32,602 nt of DNA from a candidate division KSB1 bacterium (GTDB lineage: Bacteria; Zhuqueibacterota; Zhuqueibacteria; Oceanimicrobiales; Oceanimicrobiaceae): the NCBI GenBank assembly GCA_022562085.1, contig JADFPY010000016.1, positions 1 to 32,602 on the forward strand, given 5' to 3'. The stretch's first letter is position 1; each line of letters begins with the position of its first letter. The notes beneath the pieces are model-generated. The model was not told the DNA's origin. It saw nothing but the letters and a program-made list of their open reading frames with translations, and did no database searches. Shown piece by piece: positions 1-7,310 of the stretch. The translations under genes and the position numbers were made by a program.

Positions 1-1814
1 TCCAGGGCAGGAAGACAAACGCCTGCAATGTCATACCCCTCGACGATGGGGTTCTGCTTCGGCAGCAGACTCATTTGAACGTTGCGAGCGATGTCCAGCT
101 CCTGGGCCATACGCTCTCTCTGGGTGATTAGCTTCACATAGCTCGGCTTTGCGGCAATCTCTTCTGCAGTCAGCTCCGTGCCTTTGAAATAAGCAAAAAG
201 TCCAATCCCTAGTGGGGCCAGTGCGAAAACATAAGAGATGATTCCTGATGTGGAAAAATATTCTGTTAAGAGTAATTCATGAGCGTAAGGCAGAATGCTC
301 AAAATGAATCCTGCAACCAGAACAGCGACAAGGTCGTACTTTACAAAAACCCAGCCGAGTATAAAACTGCTTATCACCGTGATCCCAAAACGCCATGATA
401 CGGGATAAAGTGGAATGAGAGATTGACTAACAGAAACCAGGACTGCCATAAACAGGACAGCGACAAAAGAGTTCAGTGTATCATTTTTTATGACTCGGCT
501 GAGCTGTTTCTTGAAGAATGCTACCAGAAAAAGGGCGCCGATAAAGCTATAAAAGAGGGAGTCCGTAAGGGCCTCGCCGACAACTTCAAGAACCGGCATG
601 TAGGAGGTTAACAAAAACGCCACTGAGCGACTCTCGGTCCAGGCGGAAAAATTCTGTGTTGCCACGTAACTCAAACCCGACCACAACCCGACCGTGACCA
701 AGCCGGCCATATATCCAATGAATACCGATGAAAGCAAAGAAGGGAACAGAATCCGACCGGAAGAGATCCGGTCAAACAAAGTGAGTTTGTATCCCCATTT
801 TTCACGGACAATCGAATCGCCAACGGACCAGGAAACCATGATCATCACAGCACCAAAAACGCCCATGAGGGTGAACACGACCAGATAGCCGGCGATGCGG
901 ATCGCCGGGCTCGCGTTACCAAAACCAAAAATGGTCCAAAGGTCAAATGTATTAAAGGACATTAATGCTATGATAATTGTGTACAGCATTCCCACAATAA
1001 TAGGAGCCTTTACGGCGATCTCACCCGCATGAAAACGCAGGATGTACATAACGCCTAATATGATAAAGATCACTACCATAATAACCGGCACAACTACAAA
1101 ACGGAGAATCCCCTCATTCTGCAGCTCCGTGACCGACTCGTTGGTAAAACGCTCGGGCGTACTAAAAAAGGTCACAACCCGGTGGACCTGGTCTCCCCTC
1201 AAGGTCGTGCGTAGCTGCAACTGAATTTCACCGGGAAAATCATACTTTGAATAATAAGTCAGAAAATAGTCCATGCGGGATTTCTGCTTATCGCTGCTGA
1301 CTTCAAGGAGTTCGTATTTATCCAGGTTCAGATGCAGCTTTGTCTCCAGAAAATCGTCCATAACTTCCTCTGCTTCCTCCCTCGTCAAGCTGTCTCCGGG
1401 AACGTCTTCGGGTACAAAGTGATCGAACCCAAAAGCTCTGCCGTCAGGACTCACAAACGCTTGATACAATTGTGTGCCTGAGTTATCAAACCAGCTAACT
1501 TGCCAGTAGTAAGCCGGGGAGCGCTCTTCAAGAAATTCATAGTCCTCATCAGAGAAATTCAGAATTTGATAGGGACGTTCCTGAATTGGTGAAGGAAGAA
1601 ATCGCACGGCGCGGTAGAGCGAATCAAGTTCCGTCACATCAAATCCGTGCGTCTCTAGATACGAAACTGCGGTCCGTGCCGCCTCCGCCCGGCCAATGCT
1701 GACTTTTACTTTAGACAATGGGACGACCTGTGGTTGGTAAATCAGAAAAAGTATCAACCCGGTTGCACCGAGGATAGACCAGACAATGTACTCGATCTTG
1801 GATGGTTTTTTCAT
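1..1814 (-). CDS. Membrane-bound SpoIIE/RsbU-type PP2C serine phosphatase, 3' end cut by window edge
   Basis: The reading frame is open from an ATG at 1812-1814 (AGAGAG-type ribosome site just upstream) to the left edge, giving 604 residues. One membrane helix lies at about residues 11-25. An extracytoplasmic region of about 200 residues follows, then several membrane helices (about 235-510). The last ~45 residues carry the coiled linker ERMAQELDIARNVQMSLLP and then EGYDIAGVCLPALE, which is the hallmark entry into the PP2C phosphatase domain of RsbU-type regulators. The catalytic metal-binding part lies outside the window. Such enzymes dephosphorylate STAS anti-sigma antagonists. Nearby RsbW-like and STAS genes fit this role. 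The N-terminal part resembles the ectodomain plus membrane block of CPBP-type proteins, but no EExxxR protease motif is visible. Confidence 0.88.
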   Translation of the reverse strand, partial: MKKPSKIEYIVWSILGATGLILFLIYQPQVVPLSKVKVSIGRAEAARTAVSYLETHGFDVTELDSLYRAVRFLPSPIQERPYQILNFSDEDYEFLEERSPAYYWQVSWFDNSGTQLYQAFVSPDGRAFGFDHFVPEDVPGDSLTREEAEEVMDDFLETKLHLNLDKYELLEVSSDKQKSRMDYFLTYYSKYDFPGEIQLQLRTTLRGDQVHRVVTFFSTPERFTNESVTELQNEGILRFVVVPVIMVVIFIILGVMYILRFHAGEIAVKAPIIVGMLYTIIIALMSFNTFDLWTIFGFGNASPAIRIAGYLVVFTLMGVFGAVMIMVSWSVGDSIVREKWGYKLTLFDRISSGRILFPSLLSSVFIGYMAGLVTVGLWSGLSYVATQNFSAWTESRSVAFLLTSYMPVLEVVGEALTDSLFYSFIGALFLVAFFKKQLSRVIKNDTLNSFVAVLFMAVLVSVSQSLIPLYPVSWRFGITVISSFILGWVFVKYDLVAVLVAGFILSILPYAHELLLTEYFSTSGIISYVFALAPLGIGLFAYFKGTELTAEEIAAKPSYVKLITQRERMAQELDIARNVQMSLLPKQNPIVEGYDIAGVCLPAL

Positions 1815-1960
1815 TCTACTCTCTTTCTTGCGTAGTCCAGGTAATTGCAACGAAAATACTACTATTGTTCGAAGATGTAAACAAAAATCTTTCTTAAGCT
1901 AAAATGGCTTCCTTATGTGGAAGCCTTGCTATTAAAAAAATGTGAACTATGAATGCCCCC

Positions 1961-2004
1961 GGCTAGAAGCTCGAACCCCCAACTTTTGGCTCCGGAGGCT
2001 GAGC
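1961..2004 (-). pseudogene. Degenerate 3' half of a tRNA-Arg(CCG)-like gene
   Basis: On the minus strand an anticodon-loop sequence CTCCGGA is followed by GCCAAAAGTTGGGGG and TTCGAG, the T-arm signature. The 5' half does not fold and three bases are missing from the T stem relative to the copy at 17594-17654. Over 30 bases (1970-1999 versus 17607-17636) the two copies differ at one position. It cannot be a functional tRNA. It is either a recombination remnant or an attachment-site scar. Confidence 0.65.
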
Positions 2005-2063
2005 CCATGTATCTCAAAACAAAATCAGGTCAAGTTTCTATCCGTCTGCAAAGAATTTTTCTT

Positions 2064-2465
2064 TCATTTGACATATTTAACCATTGTGATTTCATTTCCC
2101 AAATGATTAAACTTGACTTCATCCATAAAGTACCTGACAAAGAAAATACCCCGACCGCTTTGTTTATGGAGATTTTCTTTTTTTGTTGGATCAGCCAGTT
2201 TTTGGTAATCGAATCCTGTACCTTCATCAGCAATTTGGAAAACCACTCGTTCCGGCTCTATTAATGCTTGTGCAAATACTCTTTTCGCTGGGTCCTTCTC
2301 ATTGCCGTGAATGATCGCATTTGTAATTGCCTCAGTCAATGCAATTGATAATGTGAAATTTTCAATGCTTTTAAGCCCAACCACAAAATCAACCAATTCA
2401 GACACAGCGTCATCGATTTTGGTAACCTGGCTTGGCAGTGTAATACACTTTTTCAGAGTCGACAT
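2064..2465 (-). CDS. RsbW/SpoIIAB-type anti-sigma factor serine kinase (HATPase_c fold)
   Basis: This 133-residue protein is a compact GHKL ATPase with no sensor domain. The N box is EAITNAIIHGN (about 45-55), the G1 box DEGTGFD (about 79-85) and the G2 region GRGIFFVRYFMD (about 104-115). Family members bind a sigma factor or another partner and inactivate a STAS antagonist by phosphorylating its serine. The length is typical for the family. The start ATG at 2463-2465 gives the usual family N-terminus. It lies between the PP2C phosphatase and tonB genes on the same strand, and a STAS gene is 1.2 kb away. The cognate sigma or effector is not identified here. Confidence 0.88.
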   Translation of the reverse strand: MSTLKKCITLPSQVTKIDDAVSELVDFVVGLKSIENFTLSIALTEAITNAIIHGNEKDPAKRVFAQALIEPERVVFQIADEGTGFDYQKLADPTKKENLHKQSGRGIFFVRYFMDEVKFNHLGNEITMVKYVK

Positions 2466-2495
2466 AGCTATAGCTTCTTAAAACCAAAAATTACC

Positions 2496-2508
2496 TTGTC
2501 AATGACAA
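2496..2508. promoter_or_regulatory. 13-nt palindrome upstream of the RsbW-like gene
   Basis: TTGTCAATGACAA is a perfect odd-centred palindrome about 30 nt upstream of the RsbW-like start codon, between it and the end of tonB. It could be an operator or chance. No regulator can be named. Confidence 0.25.
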
Positions 2509-2562
2509 AGGCCAGAGAAGTTCCTTCTTTTGATCTAAGAATCCAAATGAACAGTAAATAAA

Positions 2563-3402
2563 TTAGGAGCGAAGTAATTTAAACGTAACAGGAAACGAGA
2601 TCCAAACACGGACTTTCTTGTCCCGCTGCAGGGCCGGCTTCCATTTAACTTTTCTGAGGGCCTCCATTGCCGATTCTTCAAAACCCGCGTTTCTAGGCTT
2701 GGCCGTGATAATCTCTGTTTTTTGGGTCCGGCCGTCCACACCTACCAGAACCTTGACAAACACTTTCCCCTCTAAATCTGCACGGGCGGCAAGCTGCGGA
2801 TATTTAAGATGTCTGTGAAGTGCCGCAAACCCTCCTATTATTTCAGGAGCTTTATCATAGGCAACAAAAATCAGATCATCTTCTTCCGGAGGCGCCGGCG
2901 GTGGTGGTATATCGGACAAATCAAGATCGGTTAAAGAAATTGTTAAATCCTCAGGGACCGATTCATCTTCAGTTGGAACCGGTATGCTTGGTCTCACGGG
3001 CGGCGGCGGTTTGCGAAACTGTTGAGTCAGGGGAATATCTGCTACTTCAATTGTGACATCCACTTTTTTAAGGGCCGCGACATCTAAAGAGAATAGTCTT
3101 GCCGCCTGAAACAGGCAAATGGTTGCTGCTAAAGTAATGGTAAATGATGCCTCCAGAACTTTTTTGTACGTACGTTTAAGATCTGCCGCCGCAGCCTTGC
3201 GTCTTGTCAGTTTTTGTCCGGAAATTAGTTCAGAAAAAAATTCTTTGGTAGCGTTGTTTTCCAAACTTTCCTTCTCCTCATCCGAAATTTTAAAGGGATT
3301 AAATCCACTTCCTTTGTTTATAAACATAGCTGGTCTGGCTCCATTGGTTTGTGGTTGCAATTTTGAATAAGAATTTACGTAACATTTCCAAAACGGTTTC
3401 AT
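2563..3402 (-). CDS. TonB-family energy transducer
   Basis: The frame also extends upstream to a TTG at 3441, but that codon has no properly spaced ribosome site. The ATG at 3400-3402 (MKPFWKCYV) has GGAAAAAG about 5 nt before it and is preferred, giving 279 residues. There is a cytoplasmic N-terminal part of about 90 residues, one membrane helix near 95-112 (ITLAATICLFQAARLF), and proline-rich stretches (FRKPPPPVRP; IPPPPAPPEEDD) that would span the periplasm. The C-terminal TonB domain is at about 195-279 (YPQLAARADLEGKVFVKVLV ... WKPALQRDKKVRVWISFPVTF). TonB passes proton-motive-force energy to outer-membrane receptors. No exbB, exbD or receptor gene is adjacent. The N-terminal cytoplasmic extension is longer than in classical TonB. 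Confidence 0.85.
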   Translation of the reverse strand: MKPFWKCYVNSYSKLQPQTNGARPAMFINKGSGFNPFKISDEEKESLENNATKEFFSELISGQKLTRRKAAAADLKRTYKKVLEASFTITLAATICLFQAARLFSLDVAALKKVDVTIEVADIPLTQQFRKPPPPVRPSIPVPTEDESVPEDLTISLTDLDLSDIPPPPAPPEEDDLIFVAYDKAPEIIGGFAALHRHLKYPQLAARADLEGKVFVKVLVGVDGRTQKTEIITAKPRNAGFEESAMEALRKVKWKPALQRDKKVRVWISFPVTFKLLRS

Positions 3403-3567
3403 TTGTCTTTTTCCAACTATATTTTTCACCCTGCCAACCAACCTTCTGCATCGAGGGTCTTATATTTATATTTATAATGTTTGTTTAAAGAAAATATAAA
3501 ATATTTCAACCGTATTTAAGAAAGACCTCATCGCTCACTTATTCAATTCTTGTAGCCTGGATCCGTC

Positions 3568-3584
3568 GGGTAATTTGTTTACCC
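3568..3584. promoter_or_regulatory. Inverted repeat GGGTAA-N5-TTACCC upstream of the STAS gene
   Basis: A perfect 6-bp inverted repeat lies about 60 nt before the STAS start codon, in the divergent tonB/STAS intergenic region (3403-3645). The position suits an operator or the 5' leader of the STAS gene. Function is not established. Confidence 0.25.
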
Positions 3585-3645
3585 AAACCCATAAAAACAC
3601 GTAACCAAATTCCTGGACGCTCGTAAATAAACAAAATCAAGAAAA

Positions 3646-4014
3646 ATGAGATACTTTGAGAAAAACGTAGACGGCCTACCGGTTTTTGAACTGGAGGGCA
3701 AGATCATGGGCGGTACGGAATGTGAAGACCTTTGCCACCGAATGCTAGAAGTAATTGCTGCCGGGCAATCCAATCTTGTGGTGGATTTCGAAAAAGTTCA
3801 ATGGATGAATAGTGCCGGGATGGGAATGATGATACAATGCGTCACCAAATTACGCAGAGACGGCGGTGATTTACACTTCATGGGTATCCATGATAAAGTC
3901 GGGCATTATTTCAGAATAACCAAACTCGACACCGTATTGAAAATCTATGACAACATAAATGAGGTTCTCCAGAAATTACAGCTGACAAATTCGAGTTCAA
4001 AAGGCTTGGTCTAA
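3646..4014 (+). CDS. STAS-domain anti-sigma factor antagonist (SpoIIAA/RsbV type)
   Basis: This 122-residue protein is a single STAS domain. The key element is VDFEKVQWMNSAGMGMM (about 46-62): the buried strand, then the N-S-A-G loop whose serine is the predicted phosphorylation site. In the family the unphosphorylated form binds the RsbW-type kinase and frees its partner, and the PP2C phosphatase resets it. All three parts lie within 4 kb here, but this gene is transcribed divergently from the other two. The ribosome site is weak (AAGAAAAATG). The C-terminal tail after about residue 112 is polar and probably disordered. Confidence 0.88.
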   Translation: MRYFEKNVDGLPVFELEGKIMGGTECEDLCHRMLEVIAAGQSNLVVDFEKVQWMNSAGMGMMIQCVTKLRRDGGDLHFMGIHDKVGHYFRITKLDTVLKIYDNINEVLQKLQLTNSSSKGLV

Positions 4015-4087
4015 ACATCTAAGAAAAACTAAGAATAAACATCAGTTGCAAGACGTCTATCATTAGTCATGGAGTATTCATAGGCTT

Positions 4088-6481
4088 ATGTTAACACATT
4101 ACTTCAAAATTGCTCTACGTACAATCAAACATCAAAAAAGCTACTCGTTTATCAATATCGCCGGCCTAACCATCGGTCTGACCATATCGTTAGCAATCGC
4201 TTTCTATGTTATCGACGATCTGACATTCGACCGTTTCCACAGGGACGCTGAAGATATTTACCGAGTGTTAACACTTGAAAACAGCAGCGCAGGTTCATTG
4301 ACCTATTCAATTACGGCTGGTCCACTTATTCCAGCTTCTGTGGACGATATTCCAGAAGTTTTAGCCGCCACCCGATCCCGTCCCATTGGTGGATCTTTAA
4401 TTGCGGCTGGTGATGTTGCCAGAGCAGATATGAATGAAAGCAATTCAATTCGCCTGCAGGGATTTATGACCGAACCGGAGTTTTTTGATGTTTTTGGGTT
4501 TGATTTCATCAGGGGTGACCAAGAGCATGCTTTATCCGATCCTTCCGGTGTGTTGTTAACTCCAGAAGCAGCAGAGACGCTTTTCGATGGTCTCGATCCG
4601 ATCGGGCAAAGGTTGACAGTTCGAGGTGTTCAAGATGCCTATGTGATTGGCCTGGTTGAACGACCGCCAACCAATTCGCACATACAGTTTGATTTTATCC
4701 AGCCGCTTATTATTGCAAACAACCCGTTATGGTGGGATTCATGGGAAAACTTCACCTTGCAAGGGTACATGAAGCTTGAAAAAAATGCTTCAAAAGAAGT
4801 TGTAGAAAAAAAGATGCTTGACCTGGCGCGGGCTCATGGTATGCCAGCAATTAATATTCCAACTCTACAACCCCTGCTTGATGTGCATTTAGGTTCGGCC
4901 GACCATCATTACGACAACTCAAATCAGGGAAAGAATGATGAAACAGTTGTTTATGCGTTGGCGGTAATTGGATTTCTTATCATACTTGTGGCGGCCATAA
5001 ATTTTATAAACCTTTCGACGGCACGCGCTTCAGGGAGGGCCCGCGAGGTCGGTATGCGCAAGGTGGTCGGAGCAAGCAAGGGCCAACTGACTATACAATT
5101 CCTCGGTGAATCTGTCGCGCTTACTCTAATTGCCATGCTATTATCAGTTGGAATTTTGCAGATTTCTCTTCCATATTTGGATGGGCTTTTGGGAAAACAT
5201 CTTGATATCAGTTTTCTTGATAATCCACTGCTACTTGTAACGATGTTTGGCGTTGCAGTGGTAATTGGCATACTGTCTGGTCTTTATCCTGCATTTGTAC
5301 TGTCTGCATTCAAACCCGTAACAGTTTTGAGAGGCAAGTTCGAGAAGAGTGGTATTGGTTCTTCGATCCGTAAGATACTTGTACTGCTCCAATTTGCCAT
5401 TACAATTTCTTTGACAATCGCTGTACTCGTTATTTATGATCAGATCGGCTACCTCACGTCGATGGATATGGGTTACAACAGGGACCAGGTTGTAACAATG
5501 TTTGCGCAGAATAATAGAGGTGACTTGTTCAAGAACAGATTATCTACTCTGCCAGGCGTGGTTGCCGCAGGGAGATCCAGCGGGGTGCTGGGCTCCAACT
5601 TTATACGTTATGAAGTCATACCTGAAGGGGCTACTAGAGAAGAGGGTCGTATGTTCCAACAGATCGCCCTTGACGGCAGCTTCCTCGACGTGCTGGAAAT
5701 TGGGATGGCAGCAGGAAGGGGTTTCTCCGTGGATTTTCCTTCAGACACGGCTAACTCGATTTTGATTAACGAGACCGCCGCAAAAAAAGCCGGATGGGAT
5801 GCCCCCCTGGGTAAACGTCTGGACATGGTTGAGGTTGATGGCTCTATCACATCCAAACGCGTGGTGGGAGTCGTTAAAGACTTCCATTTTACAGGTGCTC
5901 GGCAGGCGATAGAGCCATTGTTTTTCCAATTAAATACACAAAACACCTTCTTGTTTGTAGTAAAACTTGCAGGCGGTCAAATAACCGAAACGATGGATCG
6001 AATACAGAAGCTTTATGAGGAAGTCTATCCAGGTCGAAATTTTAACTTCCAGTTTCTTGATGACGTTTTCGATCAGCAGTTTGATGCCGACAGGGAATTT
6101 GCTACTAATATAGCGTACTTTTCAGGGATTGCCATAATCATCGCGTGTTTAGGGTTGATTGGATTGGTGGCGTTTGCCGTAAGTGAGAGAAAAGCTGAAA
6201 TTGCAATCAGAAAGGTCCTCGGTTCGAGCGAAGGACAGGTGATATTTCTGCTGGCAAAAGATTTTCTCAAATGGGTGCTTATTGCCAATTTTATCGCCTG
6301 GCCTTTAAGTTATTATGCGATTGGATTGTGGCTTGACGGATTTGTCTATAAAGTTTCTCTTACGCCGTTTCCATTCTTCCTTTCAGGTTTTGCTGCCATG
6401 ACCCTGGCACTGGTAACTATGTCCTATCAATCCATTAGGGCCGCACACGCGAATCCGGCGGACAGCTTAAGAAACGAATAA
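4088..6481 (+). CDS. FtsX/MacB-type ABC transporter permease, orphan
   Basis: The 797-residue protein starts with the pattern FKIALRTIKHQKSYSFINIAGL and a first membrane helix (about 21-43). A MacB-like periplasmic domain follows (about 50-275). The first FtsX domain has three or four helices (about 285-455) containing the ARASGRAREVGMRKVVGAS coupling motif. A second periplasmic domain (about 460-670) and a second FtsX block (about 675-795) with ERKAEIAIRKVLGSS complete it. This two-repeat layout is typical of large permeases, common in Bacteroidota relatives, that work with a LolD/MacB-like ATPase on lipoproteins, peptides or envelope stress. No ATPase gene lies next to it, so the partner must be encoded elsewhere. 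Substrate unknown. Confidence 0.9.
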   Translation: MLTHYFKIALRTIKHQKSYSFINIAGLTIGLTISLAIAFYVIDDLTFDRFHRDAEDIYRVLTLENSSAGSLTYSITAGPLIPASVDDIPEVLAATRSRPIGGSLIAAGDVARADMNESNSIRLQGFMTEPEFFDVFGFDFIRGDQEHALSDPSGVLLTPEAAETLFDGLDPIGQRLTVRGVQDAYVIGLVERPPTNSHIQFDFIQPLIIANNPLWWDSWENFTLQGYMKLEKNASKEVVEKKMLDLARAHGMPAINIPTLQPLLDVHLGSADHHYDNSNQGKNDETVVYALAVIGFLIILVAAINFINLSTARASGRAREVGMRKVVGASKGQLTIQFLGESVALTLIAMLLSVGILQISLPYLDGLLGKHLDISFLDNPLLLVTMFGVAVVIGILSGLYPAFVLSAFKPVTVLRGKFEKSGIGSSIRKILVLLQFAITISLTIAVLVIYDQIGYLTSMDMGYNRDQVVTMFAQNNRGDLFKNRLSTLPGVVAAGRSSGVLGSNFIRYEVIPEGATREEGRMFQQIALDGSFLDVLEIGMAAGRGFSVDFPSDTANSILINETAAKKAGWDAPLGKRLDMVEVDGSITSKRVVGVVKDFHFTGARQAIEPLFFQLNTQNTFLFVVKLAGGQITETMDRIQKLYEEVYPGRNFNFQFLDDVFDQQFDADREFATNIAYFSGIAIIIACLGLIGLVAFAVSERKAEIAIRKVLGSSEGQVIFLLAKDFLKWVLIANFIAWPLSYYAIGLWLDGFVYKVSLTPFPFFLSGFAAMTLALVTMSYQSIRAAHANPADSLRNE

Positions 6482-6507
6482 TCATAACCATTTCAGGAAA
6501 AAATACT

Positions 6508-6726
6508 ATGAGCTTAAAAGATGTTCTTATGAAATTAGCCCAAGATAAGACTCCTATCTTATTGAGTGACGGAAAGCAAGACTGGAAAGCTGACACCCTT
6601 TTGGAAACTTTATCAGAGCCTATGTTAAAAAGAAATGCCTACTTCCAGCAAGGCCTATACATCGCAGAAATAAACAATGGCGGCTATTTGGGACAGGTTC
6701 TTTACAAAGTTAAACAGAGGACATAA
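6508..6726 (+). CDS. Small hypothetical protein, 72 residues
   Basis: An AGGAAAAAATACT ribosome site precedes the ATG, and the gene starts 26 nt after the permease stop on the same strand. The protein has no signal peptide or membrane helix. It reads as a mixed alpha/beta domain: an amphipathic start (LKDVLMKLAQDK), then a polar middle and a strand-rich end (GLYIAEINNGGYLGQVLYKV). I do not recognise the family. Hairpins follow directly, so the permease and this gene may form one transcript. Confidence 0.6.
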   Translation: MSLKDVLMKLAQDKTPILLSDGKQDWKADTLLETLSEPMLKRNAYFQQGLYIAEINNGGYLGQVLYKVKQRT

Positions 6727-6766
6727 GGAAAGAGGCCGCCTACATCTCGTATGTTTTGAGTGACTC

Positions 6767-6794
6767 CCACCTTTGTTTCAGCCGACAAAGGTGG
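6767..6794. terminator. 10-bp perfect hairpin between convergent genes
   Basis: CCACCTTTGT, an 8-nt loop, then ACAAAGGTGG. It lies between the end of the 72-residue gene (+) and the end of the cohesin gene (-). Neither strand has a T tract behind it, so it is a candidate bidirectional terminator or RNA 3'-end stabiliser rather than a textbook intrinsic terminator. Confidence 0.5.
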
Positions 6795-6806
6795 CTGACT
6801 GACTCC

Positions 6807-6828
6807 AACCCCAAGCCACCTTTGGGTT
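6807..6828. terminator. Second imperfect hairpin in the same convergent gap
   Basis: AACCC-C-AAG, loop CCAC, CTT-T-GGGTT. It forms an 8-bp stem with one mismatch, immediately before the cohesin gene stop codon. It repeats the CCACCTTTG word of the first hairpin. There is no T tract. Confidence 0.35.
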
Positions 6829-6838
6829 GTGAGGACAA

Positions 6839-7300
6839 TTAGTTAATCCTTTCAATGGTGATAGAGACAATATTTGTATCTGGAACATCTTTCTCTACTT
6901 TAAGCAAAAAGTCTTCAAAATTGCTGGGCTGGTTCACCAGATTAGAATCTTGTACAGTCGAGTTTGCAGACCACACAAGTTGATGTTCACCTTCCTTGAC
7001 TGCGCGAGCTCTAATTGAGAACATCAAACCTCCTCCATTTTTCTCAGGCGTGGCTCCTTTTAAGGAATACCCAATTATTAAGGTGCCAACGTTATTAGTT
7101 GTGTTAAGGGAAAGATTGGCGAGAATAGTTGCCTTATCTCCCAAAAACTTCCCCATCACGACATCCGGCTGACCAGTATTTTGATTGATTTCCAATGCAT
7201 CAACCGGAAAATTCAGCGAAGTCACAAATCCAAAAACATTCTTCGCTTTCTTGATATTGACATGAATTAAAAAATTATCCCCAACTTTTATTGCTTCCAT
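6839..7300 (-). CDS. Cohesin-domain protein without signal peptide
   Basis: The 153 residues look like one cohesin-type beta sandwich. It opens with IKVGDNFLIHVNIKKAKNVF, followed by FGFVTSLNFPVDALEI, then KATILANLSLNTTNN, IIGYSLKG, and GGGLMFSIRARAVKEGEHQL. In cellulosome-type systems cohesins bind dockerins. The gene starts 10 nt after the stop of the Fn3-dockerin gene and on the same strand, with AAAGAGA before its ATG. No secretion signal is visible, although its expected partner is secreted. This suggests either a missed or lost N-terminal exporting part or a separately evolved use of the fold. Assignment to cohesin is by pattern, not by alignment. Confidence 0.6.
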   Translation of the reverse strand: MEAIKVGDNFLIHVNIKKAKNVFGFVTSLNFPVDALEINQNTGQPDVVMGKFLGDKATILANLSLNTTNNVGTLIIGYSLKGATPEKNGGGLMFSIRARAVKEGEHQLVWSANSTVQDSNLVNQPSNFEDFLLKVEKDVPDTNIVSITIERIN

Positions 7301-7310
7301 GATTGTCTCT

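Noticed and set aside
3403-3441. Longer TonB with a TTG start
   Set aside because: The AGAAGG motif touches the TTG with no spacing, and the ATG at 3400-3402 has a better placed ribosome site.
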